Below, piece after piece: positions 34,599 through 44,164 of a stretch of 64,000 nucleotides of DNA (its first letter is position 1; every line of letters begins with the position of its first letter). Source of the DNA: Microlunatus panaciterrae. GTDB taxonomy: Bacteria; Actinomycetota; Actinomycetes; Propionibacteriales; Propionibacteriaceae. The DNA lies in contig NZ_JAFBCF010000001.1 of the NCBI RefSeq assembly GCF_016907535.1, positions 3,100,001-3,164,000 of the forward strand, in the 5' to 3' direction. Both the position numbers and the translations under genes were made by a program. Below the pieces are notes generated by a model. The model was not told the origin of the DNA. It worked only from the letters and a program-made list of their open reading frames with translations, and made no database searches.

Positions 34599-36026
34599 GT
34601 GCCAAGCACTGTTGAGCAGCTGAGCCCTACGCGGGTCAAGATCACCGTTGAGGTTCCGTTCGCCGATCTCAAGCCAAGCATGGACAAGGCGTACCGCGAG
34701 ATCGCGAAGTCGGTGAACATCCCCGGGTTCCGGCACGGCAAGGTGCCACCGATGGTCATTGACCAGCGCTTCGGCCGTGGCGTCATCATCCAGGAGGCGC
34801 TCAACGAGGCACTGCCGCAGTTCTACGGCCAGGCCGTCACCGAGAACAACCTCAACCCGCTGGCCCAGCCGGACGTTGAGGTGACGAAGCTGGAGGACGG
34901 TGACCTGATCGAGTTCACCGCGGAGGTCGACGTGCGTCCTGACTTCGACGTGCCTGACTTTTCCTCGATCAACGTCACGGTGGACGCCATCGAGGTGCCC
35001 GACACGCTGGTGGACGAGCAGCTCGACACCCTGCGCTCCCGGTTCGGCTCCCTGAACCCGGTCGACCGGCCGGTGCAGGACGGCGACCTGGTCGTCATCA
35101 ACCTGGTGGCGCGTAAGGACGGCGAGGACCTCGAGGACGCGACTGCCTCCGAGTTGTCGTACGAGGTGGGCTCCGGCCAGATGCTCGAGGGTCTCGACGA
35201 GGCCATCATCGGGCTGTCGGCGGGCGAGTCCGCGACCTTCACCTCTGAGCTGGTTGGCGGCCCGCTGAAGGGTGAGCAGGCCGAGATCGAGGTGACGGTC
35301 ACCAAGGTGCAGGAGCAGGAGCTGCCCGAGGCCGACGACGAGTTCGCCCAGACGGCTTCCGAGTTCGACACCATCGAGGAGCTGCGGGCCGATCTCACCT
35401 CCCGGCTGACCCAGATGGCCCGGCTCGAGCAGGCGAGCAAGGCCCGCGACGCCGTCCTCGAGAACCTGATCGCGCAGATCGACATCGAGGTCCCCGAGAA
35501 CGTCCTCAACTCCGAGGTCGAGGCCCGCCGTGAGCAGATCGACAGCCAGCTCGCCCAGGCCCAGCTCACCCTCGAGCAGTACCTGATCGACACCGAGGAC
35601 GACAACGACGTCGAGGGCTTCTGGGCCGATGTGCACAGCCGGTCCGGCGATGCCCTGAAGGCTCAGATGGTGCTGGACAAGATCGCCGACGAGCACCAGA
35701 TCGGGATCGACCAGAACGACCTGACCCAGCACATCATCCGCAAGGCCCAGCAGCAGGGCACCAGCCCCGAGCAGGTGGCCGGGCACATGCAGGAGCACCC
35801 GCACCACATCGAGGAGTACATGACGGAGATCCGTCGTGGCAAGGCGCTGGCGCTGATCGTCGAGGCCGCCACCGTGACTGACTCCAACGGTGAGAAGGTG
35901 GAGCTCTCAAACCTGCTTCCTGATGGGAGCGTCGGTGACGCGGCCGCCGAGGCTGAGGCCGCCGAGACCGTCGAGGTGGCCCCGGAGGACGTCCACACCG
36001 ACGACGCCGACGAGACTCGGGCCTGA
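34599..36026 (+). CDS. tig: Trigger factor (ribosome-associated chaperone, prolyl isomerase)
   Basis: 475 aa. N-terminal ribosome-binding domain with the signature IPGFRHGKVPPMVI (GFRxGKxP), a central FKBP-type PPIase domain (about 160-240; DGDLVVINLVA, GQMLEGLDEAIIGLSAGES) and a helical C-terminal chaperone domain ending in an acidic tail (VAPEDVHTDDADETRA). It binds nascent chains at the ribosome exit tunnel. The GTG at 34599 has AGGAG at 34587-34591; an upstream in-frame extension is not supported by the family. It sits just before the clp genes, as usual in actinobacteria. Confidence 0.98.
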   Translation: MPSTVEQLSPTRVKITVEVPFADLKPSMDKAYREIAKSVNIPGFRHGKVPPMVIDQRFGRGVIIQEALNEALPQFYGQAVTENNLNPLAQPDVEVTKLEDGDLIEFTAEVDVRPDFDVPDFSSINVTVDAIEVPDTLVDEQLDTLRSRFGSLNPVDRPVQDGDLVVINLVARKDGEDLEDATASELSYEVGSGQMLEGLDEAIIGLSAGESATFTSELVGGPLKGEQAEIEVTVTKVQEQELPEADDEFAQTASEFDTIEELRADLTSRLTQMARLEQASKARDAVLENLIAQIDIEVPENVLNSEVEARREQIDSQLAQAQLTLEQYLIDTEDDNDVEGFWADVHSRSGDALKAQMVLDKIADEHQIGIDQNDLTQHIIRKAQQQGTSPEQVAGHMQEHPHHIEEYMTEIRRGKALALIVEAATVTDSNGEKVELSNLLPDGSVGDAAAEAEAAETVEVAPEDVHTDDADETRA

Positions 36027-36048
36027 CCCGGGCGAAGTCTCCAGCAAC

Positions 36049-36097
36049 AAACGACGTCCCCGCTCACGGCTGCAGCCGCGGGCGGGGACGCCTCGTT
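36049..36097. terminator. Bidirectional terminator between tig and gpx
   Basis: Inverted repeat with arms AAACGA plus CGTCCCCGC on the left and GCGGGGACG plus TCGTTT on the right. A/T-rich outer arms give a T-run on both strands, fitting convergent genes. Confidence 0.8.
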
Positions 36098-36160
36098 TCA
36101 GGCCCAGGGCTTGGCCCTGGTCTCCACCGACCTCGGGGATGGGGTCGGGGAGCAGGCGAC

Positions 36161-36643
36161 TCAGGCGGCGAGCGCCGCTTCGATGTCGTCGGAGAGCTTC
36201 TCCGGCTCCGTCTTCGGTGCATACCGCTTGATCGGACGTCCGTCTTTGCCGATCAGGAACTTGGTGAAGTTCCACTTGATCGCATCGGTCAGGATGCCCG
36301 ACTCCTCGGAGCGCAGCCAGGCGAACAACGGGTGGGCGCCGTCACCGTTCACGTCGATCTTGGCGAACAGGGGGAAGGTGACGCCATAGTTCAGCTCGCA
36401 GAACTCGGCGATCTCGTCCTCGGCCCCCGGCTCCTGGTGCCCGAACTGGTCGCATGGGAAGCCCAGGATCACCAGACCGGCGTCGAAGTACTGCTCGTGC
36501 AACGCCTGCAGGCCCTTGTACTGCGGGGTGAACCCGCACTTGGACGCTGTGTTCACCACCAGGACGACCTTGCCGGCGTACTGGCTGAGCGGGGTCTCGA
36601 CGCCGCCGATGGAGGTGGCGGAGAAATCAGAAAGTGTGGTCAC
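36161..36643 (-). CDS. Glutathione-peroxidase-family thiol peroxidase
   Basis: 160 aa, the normal length. The peroxidatic Cys36 is in [13 protein letters not shown] (Cys, not selenocysteine); Gln and a second Cys are in [13 protein letters not shown]; the Trp-Asn pair is WNFTKFLIG. Bacterial Cys-type members reduce hydroperoxides with thioredoxin. The start is a GTG at 36643 with a TANNNT box 7 nt upstream and no strong ribosome site; the longer frame to 36742 lacks family similarity. Convergent with tig and divergent from clpP1. Confidence 0.95.
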   Translation of the reverse strand: MTTLSDFSATSIGGVETPLSQYAGKVVLVVNTASKCGFTPQYKGLQALHEQYFDAGLVILGFPCDQFGHQEPGAEDEIAEFCELNYGVTFPLFAKIDVNGDGAHPLFAWLRSEESGILTDAIKWNFTKFLIGKDGRPIKRYAPKTEPEKLSDDIEAALAA

Positions 36644-36650
36644 CTGCTCG

Positions 36651-36656
36651 AATCTA
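36651..36656 (-). promoter_or_regulatory. Candidate leaderless -10 box for gpx
   Basis: Minus strand TAGATT, followed by 7 nt and the GTG start at 36643. Confidence 0.5.
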
Positions 36657-36723
36657 CCCACCGGTCCCGTCGACACGCCTGGGGGCCACTGCCGGCCGCG
36701 GGCGAAAGAGCCGCGCCGCGCCC

Positions 36724-36740
36724 GTGCGCCGATAGCGAAC
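36724..36740 (+). promoter_or_regulatory. Candidate ClgR operator upstream of clpP1P2
   Basis: GTGCGC-CGATA-GCGAAC differs by one base from the actinobacterial ClgR consensus GTTCGC-N5-GCGAAC. It is centred about 60 bp upstream of the start inferred from the clpP1 -10 box, a typical activator position. ClgR activates clpP1P2 in Streptomyces, Corynebacterium and Mycobacterium. Confidence 0.6.
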
Positions 36741-36778
36741 AAAGCCGGTATCCCCTCAGATTCGTCGGTGCCTCGGGG

Positions 36779-36784
36779 TAAGTT
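36779..36784 (+). promoter_or_regulatory. Candidate leaderless -10 box for clpP1
   Basis: TAAGTT, 7 nt before the GTG at 36792. It supports this start over longer in-frame extensions. Confidence 0.5.
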
Positions 36785-36791
36785 CGCTTCC

Positions 36792-37424
36792 GTGACTGAA
36801 CATCAAGGAAACGTGCAGCAGCCCCGAGCCGCGGGCAAGTCGGGCGGCTTCGGCCTGGACGACAACGTCTATCAGGCTCTGCTGCAGAACCGGATCATCT
36901 TCCTCGGCTCCGAGGTCAGGGACGAGAACGCCAACGCCATCTGCGCACAGATGCTGTTGTTGAACGCCGAAGACCCGCATAAGGACATTTGGCTGTACAT
37001 CAACTCGCCCGGTGGTTCGGTCGACTCCGGCATGGCCATCTACGACACCATGCAGTGGATATCCAACGACGTCGCCACCGTCTCGATGGGTCTGGCCGCC
37101 TCGATGGGGCAGTTCCTGCTCTGCGCCGGTACCAAGGGCAAGCGGTACGCACTGCCGCACAGCCGGATCATGATGCACCAGCCGTCCGGTGGCCTCGGCG
37201 GCACCGCCAGCGACATCCGGATCCAGGCTGAGCAGTCGCTGCACATCAAGAGCGTGATGCAGAACCTGATCGCCTCGCACACCGGTCAGACCCTCGCGCA
37301 GATCGAGGCCGACTCCGACCGGGACCGCTGGTTCACCGCCGAGCAGGCCCAGCAGTACGGGTTCATCGACCACGTGTTCTCCTCGGCCGCGCAGATCTCC
37401 ACCGACGACGCCCCCAACCAGTGA
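36792..37424 (+). CDS. clpP1: ATP-dependent Clp protease proteolytic subunit 1
   Basis: 210 aa. Serine protease subunit of the heteromeric ClpP1P2 barrel, which degrades proteins delivered by ClpX or ClpC1. Catalytic Ser104 in [10 protein letters not shown], His129 in [10 protein letters not shown], and Asp in the [10 protein letters not shown] region. The oligomer handle is [19 protein letters not shown]. The GTG at 36792 follows a TANNNT box. It is followed by clpP2 with overlapping or near-overlapping frames and then clpX. A ClgR-like site lies upstream. Confidence 0.97.
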   Translation: MTEHQGNVQQPRAAGKSGGFGLDDNVYQALLQNRIIFLGSEVRDENANAICAQMLLLNAEDPHKDIWLYINSPGGSVDSGMAIYDTMQWISNDVATVSMGLAASMGQFLLCAGTKGKRYALPHSRIMMHQPSGGLGGTASDIRIQAEQSLHIKSVMQNLIASHTGQTLAQIEADSDRDRWFTAEQAQQYGFIDHVFSSAAQISTDDAPNQ

Positions 37425-37438
37425 AGGAGCGAATCACC

Positions 37439-38095
37439 ATGAACGCGAAGTTTGGCGCGCCCTTTGCTGAGGGCCAACCGTTCGCCCCGCAGATGGACTA
37501 CTACATCCCGCAGTGGGAGGAGCGGACCTCCTACGGCATGCGGCGGATCGACCCGTACACCAAGCTGTTCGAGGATCGCATCATCTTCCTCGGCACCCCG
37601 ATCTCGGACGAGATCGCCAATGCCGTGATGGCGCAGTTGCTGTGCCTGCAGTCGATGGACTCCGAGCGCGACATCGAGATCTACATCAACTCCCCGGGCG
37701 GCTCCTTCACGGCGCTGACCGCGATCTACGACACGATGCGCTACATCAAGCCGGACGTGCGGACCGTCTGCCTGGGCCAGGCCGCCTCTGCCGCGGCCGT
37801 GATCCTGGCCGCCGGCACCAAGGGCAAGCGTCTTGCGCTGCCGAACAGCCGGATCCTGATCCACCAGCCGGCCACCGAAGGCGGCTACGGGCAGTCATCC
37901 GATATCGAGATCCAGGCCAGGGAGATCCTGCGGATCCGGTCCCTGATGGAGGGCATGCTCGCCGGCGACACCGGCAAGAACCTGGAAGAGGTCAGCCGCG
38001 ATATCGAGCGCGACAAGTACCTCACGGCCGAGCAGGCCAAGGACTACGGGATCATCGACGACATCCTCACCTCGTTGAAGGCACTGCCGGTCTGA
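37439..38095 (+). CDS. clpP2: ATP-dependent Clp protease proteolytic subunit 2
   Basis: 218 aa from the ATG at 37439 with AAGGAG upstream; a GTG at 37421 overlapping the clpP1 stop would add six residues. The N-terminus PQMDYYIPQWEERTSYG is typical of actinobacterial ClpP2. Catalytic Ser117 in GQAASAAAVILAAG, His in RILIHQPATEGGYGQ, Asp in SRDIERDKYLT. It forms mixed tetradecamers with ClpP1, and in actinobacteria ClpP2 is the face that docks ClpX/ClpC1. Co-transcribed with clpP1. Confidence 0.97.
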   Translation: MNAKFGAPFAEGQPFAPQMDYYIPQWEERTSYGMRRIDPYTKLFEDRIIFLGTPISDEIANAVMAQLLCLQSMDSERDIEIYINSPGGSFTALTAIYDTMRYIKPDVRTVCLGQAASAAAVILAAGTKGKRLALPNSRILIHQPATEGGYGQSSDIEIQAREILRIRSLMEGMLAGDTGKNLEEVSRDIERDKYLTAEQAKDYGIIDDILTSLKALPV

Positions 38096-38198
38096 GCTGC
38101 CGCATTGGAGCTGATCCCCAGGGGAAATATGCTCCACTTCCCGACCTGGTCGGGTTAATGTGGCAACCAGTGAGCGGCAGTGAAGGAAGGAGGCGGAC

Positions 38199-39488
<1,290 letters not shown>

Positions 39489-39510
39489 CTCGTCCCCGCG
39501 CCCTGACTCC

Positions 39511-39660
39511 GCGCTCTGAGCCTGTCTCCGAGCCCTGAGCCTGTCGAAGGGCATAACAGCGACCCCGGTCACTGCGGCTGAGCCTGTCTCCGCGCCCTGA
39601 GCCTGTCGAAGGGCACAACAGGAGCCCCGGTCACCGCGCCCTGAGCCTGCCGAAGGGCGA
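39511..39660. repeat. Dispersed palindromic repeats after clpX
   Basis: Three full CCCTGAGCCTGTCGAAGGG-type cores (about 39532, 39594, 39638; the last with one change) and two half copies (CTGAGCCTGTCTCCG) fill the convergent gap between clpX and the SDR gene. Confidence 0.88.
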
Positions 39661-39666
39661 CGTACC

Positions 39667-40521
39667 TCAGACCCCGACCGCGGAGTCCACGTCGATCCCG
39701 CCACCCATCAGCATCCGCCGGAACAGGGTGTCCTTGAGCCTGTCCGGCAGGAGGCGGGCCAGGACCATCATCGCCTTGGCCGACTGCGGGGCAACGTAGC
39801 GGATCTTCGGACGTCGTGCGGTGGCAGCGCGATGGATCGCCTCGGCGATGACACTCGGATCCGCGCCCAGCCCGCCGAAGGCGCTGTCGTACGTCGCCCT
39901 CATCGTCTCGACATGGGCCGCGTACGCGGTGTCTCCGGAGTGAGTCATCGCGCTGTCCAAGGCGATCCCGTCCCACTCGGTCCTGATCGCCCCAGGCTGC
40001 ACGACGACCACGTGGATGCCGAAGTCAGCAAGCTCGAGCCGGATCGAGTCGCTGTAGCCCTCGACGGCGAACTTGCTGGCGTGATACCAGGCGCCGAGGG
40101 ACTCCCCGAACCGGCCACCGATGGAGGAGATGTTGATGATGCGTCCGCTGCGGGCTTCGCGCATGGCCGGCAGAACGAGCTGGGTGAGTCGAGCCAGACC
40201 GAAGAGGTTGACCTCCAGCTGATACCTCGCCTCGGTCATCGGAACATCTTCGGCGGCACCGTACGACCCATACCCGGCGTTGTTCACCAGTACGTCGATC
40301 CGTCCGGTCTCGGCCAGGATCTGCTCGACGGCGGCCACCATGGAGTCGTCGTCGGTGACGTCGAGGGCGAGCACCCGGACTCCCAGCTCGGCCAGCCCCT
40401 GCATCCGCTCGACTCGGCGGGCCCCGGCGTAGACGGTGAAGCCGTCTGCCTGCAGCCGGCGGGCGGTGGCCTCGCCGATGCCCGACGAGGCGCCGGTGAC
40501 GATAGCTGTCCTGTTGGTCAT
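39667..40521 (-). CDS. Short-chain dehydrogenase/reductase
   Basis: 284 aa. Classical SDR: NAD(P)-binding TGASSGIGEATARRL, DVTDDDS, NNAGYGSYG, catalytic Ser in INISSIGGRFGE and Tyr-Lys in WYHASK. The RR after the second strand (GARRVERM) favours NADP. A C-terminal extension of about 60 residues has no known role. The substrate is unknown. The ATG at 40521 has TAGGAGC upstream. It is divergent from a TetR regulator, with matching operator-like sequences at both ends of the 96-bp gap, so it is very likely repressed by it. Confidence 0.93.
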   Translation of the reverse strand: MTNRTAIVTGASSGIGEATARRLQADGFTVYAGARRVERMQGLAELGVRVLALDVTDDDSMVAAVEQILAETGRIDVLVNNAGYGSYGAAEDVPMTEARYQLEVNLFGLARLTQLVLPAMREARSGRIINISSIGGRFGESLGAWYHASKFAVEGYSDSIRLELADFGIHVVVVQPGAIRTEWDGIALDSAMTHSGDTAYAAHVETMRATYDSAFGGLGADPSVIAEAIHRAATARRPKIRYVAPQSAKAMMVLARLLPDRLKDTLFRRMLMGGGIDVDSAVGV

Positions 40522-40535
40522 GATGGCTCCTATGT

Positions 40536-40551
40536 AACTAACCAGTTGCTT
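40536..40551. promoter_or_regulatory. Operator-like site at the SDR promoter
   Basis: AACTAACCAGTTGCTT matches the reverse complement of the site at 40587-40602 at 14 of 16 positions. It lies about 15-30 bp upstream of the SDR start, over the likely -10 region. Confidence 0.6.
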
Positions 40552-40586
40552 GACTGGCAGTGAAACATCAGTCGCCTACGGTTGTC

Positions 40587-40602
40587 AACTAACTGGTTAG
40601 TT
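40587..40602. promoter_or_regulatory. Palindromic TetR operator
   Basis: Perfect inverted repeat AACTAAC-TG-GTTAGTT, ending 15 bp before the tetR-family ATG. Typical size and place for autorepression. Confidence 0.7.
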
Positions 40603-40617
40603 TGAGAGGATGGCGCC

Positions 40618-41196
40618 ATGGTGAGAGATGCGGGCAGAACCAAACAGCGCCTGCTGGAGGCGGCGGTGAGCGAGTTCGCCACCTACGGCATCGCCGGCGC
40701 GCGGGTCGACCGGATCGCCGACTCGGCCGAGTGCAACAAGTCGCTGATCTACACCTACTTCGGCAGCAAGGACGCACTGTTCGAGGCGGTGGCCACCGCG
40801 CTGGTGGCCGATACCGTGGAAGAGGTCCCGATCGACGCGGAACACCTGGACCACTATGCGGCGGCCCTGTTCGACCACTACGGCAGCCGGCCTGAGCTGC
40901 TCCGGCTGGCGACCTGGTACCAGTTGGAGCGCAGCCACCTCGAGTCGCAGTCCGACCTCATCCGGTCAGCCAACGCCACCAAGGTCGCGGCCGTTGCCAG
41001 GGCGCAGCAGGCTGGCGCCATCACGACCGAAATCGAGGCCGCAGAGCTGCTCTCGCTCATCGTGGGTCTCTCGACCACAGCGGCCCTGCACTCTCCCGGG
41101 CTCGACCTCGGCTCCCTGTCGGCAACGGCGCGGAGCCGGGCCCGCGCAGCGCTCATCACCGCCGTACGGCGCCTGGTCGCGGTTCCAAGCACCTGA
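40618..41196 (+). CDS. TetR-family transcriptional regulator
   Basis: 192 aa. The N-terminal helix-turn-helix contains TKQRLLEAAVSEFATYGIAG, then RVDRIADSAECNKSLIYTYF and GSKDALFEAV, the classic TetR DNA-binding domain. The helical C-terminal part is a ligand-binding domain of the TetR_C family (RPELLRLATWYQLERSHLES). Divergent from the SDR gene, which it likely represses along with itself through the paired sites in the gap. GAGAGGA precedes the ATG. Confidence 0.95.
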   Translation: MVRDAGRTKQRLLEAAVSEFATYGIAGARVDRIADSAECNKSLIYTYFGSKDALFEAVATALVADTVEEVPIDAEHLDHYAAALFDHYGSRPELLRLATWYQLERSHLESQSDLIRSANATKVAAVARAQQAGAITTEIEAAELLSLIVGLSTTAALHSPGLDLGSLSATARSRARAALITAVRRLVAVPST

Positions 41197-41197
41197 G

Positions 41198-41430
41198 CGC
41201 CCTGACCCTGTTTGTAGGGCCGCGCCCTGAGCCTGTCCTGAGCCTGTCGAAGGGTCGCGTCCTGACCCTGTTTGTAGGGCCGCGCCCTGAGCCTGTCGAA
41301 GGCCGCGCCACGCCCCTAAGCGACTGTGCAGATCCTGATCACTCTGTGCAGGCCCTCAGACGTCTGCACAGAGTGACGGGGGCCTGCACGGTGAGGCTCA
41401 GGGCGCGGTCCTTCGACAGGCTCGGGACGC
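41198..41430. repeat. Palindromic repeats flanking a 71-bp element, 3' of valS
   Basis: Several CCTGAGCCTGTCGAAGG-type copies and half copies (about 41225-41252, 41284-41302) and an inverted copy near 41409-41429. They interleave with two CCTGACCCTGTTTGTAGGGC units (about 41200 and 41260). The 71-bp element at 41322-41391 sits between them. Confidence 0.85.
41322..41391. repeat. 71-bp hairpin element, copy 1
   Basis: Has the same layout as the copies at 57015 and 58095: two TGTGCAG motifs then two inverted CTGCAC motifs at matching distances. The central hairpin has arms CACTCTGTGCAG and CTGCACAGAGTG, a perfect 12-bp stem. Confidence 0.7.
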
Positions 41431-41431
41431 G

Positions 41432-44050
41432 TCAGGAGGCGGGAGGAACGAGGACGATGTCGGCCCGCAGCTCGGCGTCGTCGGTCGGAGTCCAGACCAG
41501 CTCACCGATGATCCGCCCCACCGCACGCAGATCAGCCTCGACCAGCTTCAGCCGGGCCAGCTGGTCGGCCTCACCGGCGAACTCGGCTCGGCTCACCTCG
41601 ACCTTCATCGACGCCTTCGCCTGGGACTTGGCGCCGCGGATGGCGATCAGGGCGGCGGCCACGTCACGCATCAGGCCCAGGTCGCCGTCGGTGGCGATCT
41701 CGTCGGCCGTGGGCCAGGCCGCGTGGTGCACCGAACCCGGGTGCCACCACGACCAGACCTCTTCGGTGACGAACGGCAGGAAGGGTGCGAACAGCCGGAG
41801 CTGGATGTCCAGCGCCAGCACCAACGCGGCCTGCGCCGAGGCGGTGGCGGCCTCCGCCGGCGACCCGTAGGCCCGTTCCTTCACCAGCTCGAGGTAGTCG
41901 TCGCAGAACTGCCAGAAGAAGCGTTCCGTCACCTCCAGCGCGCCGGTGTAGTCGAAGGCGTCGAACGCCCGGGTGGCCTCCTCGACGACGGCGCGCAGGT
42001 CGCGCAGCATGGCCTGGTCCACCGGTTCGGTCACCGCAGAGGCATCCACCGCCGACGCGTCCGTCCGGCCGGCCAGCCCGAGCACGAACTTGCTGGCGTT
42101 CAGCACCTTCATCGCCAGCCGGCGCCCCACCTTCATCTGCTTCTCGTCGAAGGGGGAGTCCAGTCCCGGCCGGGCCATCGCTGCCCGCCAGCGCACGGCG
42201 TCCGAACCGTACCGCTCGAGGATCTCGGTGGGCACGATGGCGTTGCCCTTGGACTTGCTCATCTTCTTCCGGTCCGGGTCGACCACGAAACCGGAGATCA
42301 TCGACCGCTCCCACGGCAGCGACTTGTTCTCGTAGTGGGCCCGCACCACCCGGGAGAACAGCCAGGTGCGGATGATCTCGTGCGCGTGGGTGTTGAGGTC
42401 CATCGGAAAGGTGAGCGCGAACAGCTCCGGATCGCGCTCCCAGCCGCAGACGATCTGCGGGCTGAGCGAGGAGATGGCCCAGGTGTCCATCACATCGGGA
42501 TCGCCGACGAAGCCACCCGGGACGCCGCGCTGGGACTCGTCGAACCCTTTGGGGCAGTCGCTGCTCGGGTCCATCGGCAGGTCGGCCTCGGCGGGCAGGA
42601 TCGGGCGGTCGTAGTCGGGCTCGCCGTCGGCGTCCAGCGGGTACCAGGCCGGGAACGGCACCCCGAAGAAGCGCTGCCGGGAGATCAGCCAATCGCCGTT
42701 GAGGCCGCCGACCCAGTTGTCGTAGCGGTGCTTCATGTGCTCCGGGACCCAGCGCAGTTCGGCGCCGCGCGCCAGCATCTGCTGCTTCAGACCCTCGTCC
42801 CTACCACCGTTGCGGATGTACCACTGGCGGGTGGAGACGATCTCCAACGGCTTGTCGCCCTTCTCGTAGAAGTTCGCCTTCCGCTCGGTCGGCGTCGGCT
42901 CGCCGTCCAGATCGCCGGACTCGCGCAGCAGGGCCACCATCGCCTCGCGGGCGCTGAAGGTGGTCTTCCCGGCCAGCTCGCCGTACGCGGTCAGCGCGGT
43001 CGCTCCGGTCAGCCAGTCGGGAACCTCGCGGAGGATCCGGCCGTCCCGGCCGACGATCGTCCGAGCCGGCAACCGCAGCTCGCGCCACCAGGTCACGTCG
43101 GTCAGATCGCCGAAGGTGCAGCACATGGCGATGCCGGCGCCCTTGTCGGGTTCGGCCGCCTCGTGGGCGAGGATCGGCACCTCGACACCGAACACCGGGC
43201 TGGTGACCGTGCTGCCGAACAGCGGCTGGTAGCGCTCGTCGTCCGGGTGGGCGATCAGCGCCACGCAGGCCGCGATCAACTCCGGCCGGGTGGTCTCGAT
43301 CTGCACCGGGCCGGTCCCGTCCGTGCGCTGGAAGTTGATCTTGTGGTAGGCGCCGGGGTAGTCACGCGCCTCCAGCTCGGCCTGGGCGACGGCGGTCTGG
43401 AAGGTGACGTCCCACATTGTCGGAGCCTCGGACAGGTACGCCTCGTCGCGCTCCACATTGCGCAGGAAAGCCTTCTGGGCAACGGCCTGCGAGTCCGACG
43501 AGATCGTCGTGTACAGCGAGGACCAGTCCACGCTGAGGCCGACGTGACGCCACAGGTCCTCGAAGGTCCGCTCGTCCAGGTGGGTCAGCTCGTGGCACAG
43601 GTCGACGAAGTTGCGCCGACTGATCGGCAGCTGCCGCTTCGGGTCTGCCTTCGCCGGCGGCGTGAAGTCGGGGTCGTAGGGGACCGACGGGTCACAACGC
43701 ACCCCGTAGTAGTTCTGCACCCGCCGCTCGGTGGGCAGACCGTTGTCATCCCAGCCGATCGGATAGAAGACCTGCTTGCCCCGCATCCGCTGGTAGCGGG
43801 CGATCAGATCGGTGTGGGTGTACGAGAACACGTGGCCCACGTGCAGCGAGCCTGAGACGGTGGGCGGCGGGGTGTCGATGCTGAACACCTCGGCTCGACT
43901 GTCCGGCCGGACGAACGCATAGGTGTTGTCGGCCTTCCAGGTCTCGATCCACTTGTCCTCCAGCCCCTCCAGCACGGGCTTGTCCGGTACGACACGTGCA
44001 CCGGCATCGGCAGGCGCAGCGGATCGGTCGGACGGGGGCTGGGTAGTCAT
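41432..44050 (-). CDS. valS: Valyl-tRNA synthetase, archaeal-type
   Basis: 872 aa, class I. HIGH-like motif [19 protein letters not shown] in [15 protein letters not shown], and the editing domain ([19 protein letters not shown]). [19 protein letters not shown] and [14 protein letters not shown] are features of the archaeal/rickettsial ValRS branch rather than the common bacterial one (which has DHAGIATQ and a Pro-Ala-His-Asp editing motif). The C-terminal coiled-coil arm of common bacterial ValRS is absent. It charges tRNA-Val and edits Thr. The ATG follows TAGGAT by 7 nt. Unlike its usual orientation it is divergent from folC. Its 3' end abuts repeat elements. Confidence 0.96.
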   Translation of the reverse strand: MTTQPPSDRSAAPADAGARVVPDKPVLEGLEDKWIETWKADNTYAFVRPDSRAEVFSIDTPPPTVSGSLHVGHVFSYTHTDLIARYQRMRGKQVFYPIGWDDNGLPTERRVQNYYGVRCDPSVPYDPDFTPPAKADPKRQLPISRRNFVDLCHELTHLDERTFEDLWRHVGLSVDWSSLYTTISSDSQAVAQKAFLRNVERDEAYLSEAPTMWDVTFQTAVAQAELEARDYPGAYHKINFQRTDGTGPVQIETTRPELIAACVALIAHPDDERYQPLFGSTVTSPVFGVEVPILAHEAAEPDKGAGIAMCCTFGDLTDVTWWRELRLPARTIVGRDGRILREVPDWLTGATALTAYGELAGKTTFSAREAMVALLRESGDLDGEPTPTERKANFYEKGDKPLEIVSTRQWYIRNGGRDEGLKQQMLARGAELRWVPEHMKHRYDNWVGGLNGDWLISRQRFFGVPFPAWYPLDADGEPDYDRPILPAEADLPMDPSSDCPKGFDESQRGVPGGFVGDPDVMDTWAISSLSPQIVCGWERDPELFALTFPMDLNTHAHEIIRTWLFSRVVRAHYENKSLPWERSMISGFVVDPDRKKMSKSKGNAIVPTEILERYGSDAVRWRAAMARPGLDSPFDEKQMKVGRRLAMKVLNASKFVLGLAGRTDASAVDASAVTEPVDQAMLRDLRAVVEEATRAFDAFDYTGALEVTERFFWQFCDDYLELVKERAYGSPAEAATASAQAALVLALDIQLRLFAPFLPFVTEEVWSWWHPGSVHHAAWPTADEIATDGDLGLMRDVAAALIAIRGAKSQAKASMKVEVSRAEFAGEADQLARLKLVEADLRAVGRIIGELVWTPTDDAELRADIVLVPPAS

Positions 44051-44057
44051 GGGCAGA

Positions 44058-44063
44058 ATCCTA
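44058..44063 (-). promoter_or_regulatory. Candidate leaderless -10 box for valS
   Basis: Minus strand TAGGAT, then 7 nt, then the ATG at 44050. No Shine-Dalgarno sequence. Confidence 0.55.
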
Positions 44064-44149
44064 CGTAAGACGTCAGGGCCCGCGCATCCTGGTTGTCCAC
44101 AGCCTCACACCTGCGGACCGCCGTTGGGCAGGCCCATGGCGTCGGCGAC

Positions 44150-44155
44150 TAGACT
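44150..44155 (+). promoter_or_regulatory. Candidate near-leaderless -10 box for folC
   Basis: TAGACT, 9 nt before the ATG at 44165; no ribosome site in between. Confidence 0.45.
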
Positions 44156-44164
44156 GCAACGGAT

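Noticed and set aside
36161-36643. Selenoprotein glutathione peroxidase
   Set aside because: The active-site codon encodes Cys, not TGA.
39667-41196. Mobile element between clpX and valS
   Set aside because: Repeats flank the SDR/TetR pair but no transposase, integrase or matching terminal inverted repeats are seen.
41723-43855. 710-codon open frame antisense to valS
   Set aside because: Composition (Arg/His/Gly/Gln rich) is typical of antisense high-GC shadows; valS is unmistakable on the other strand.
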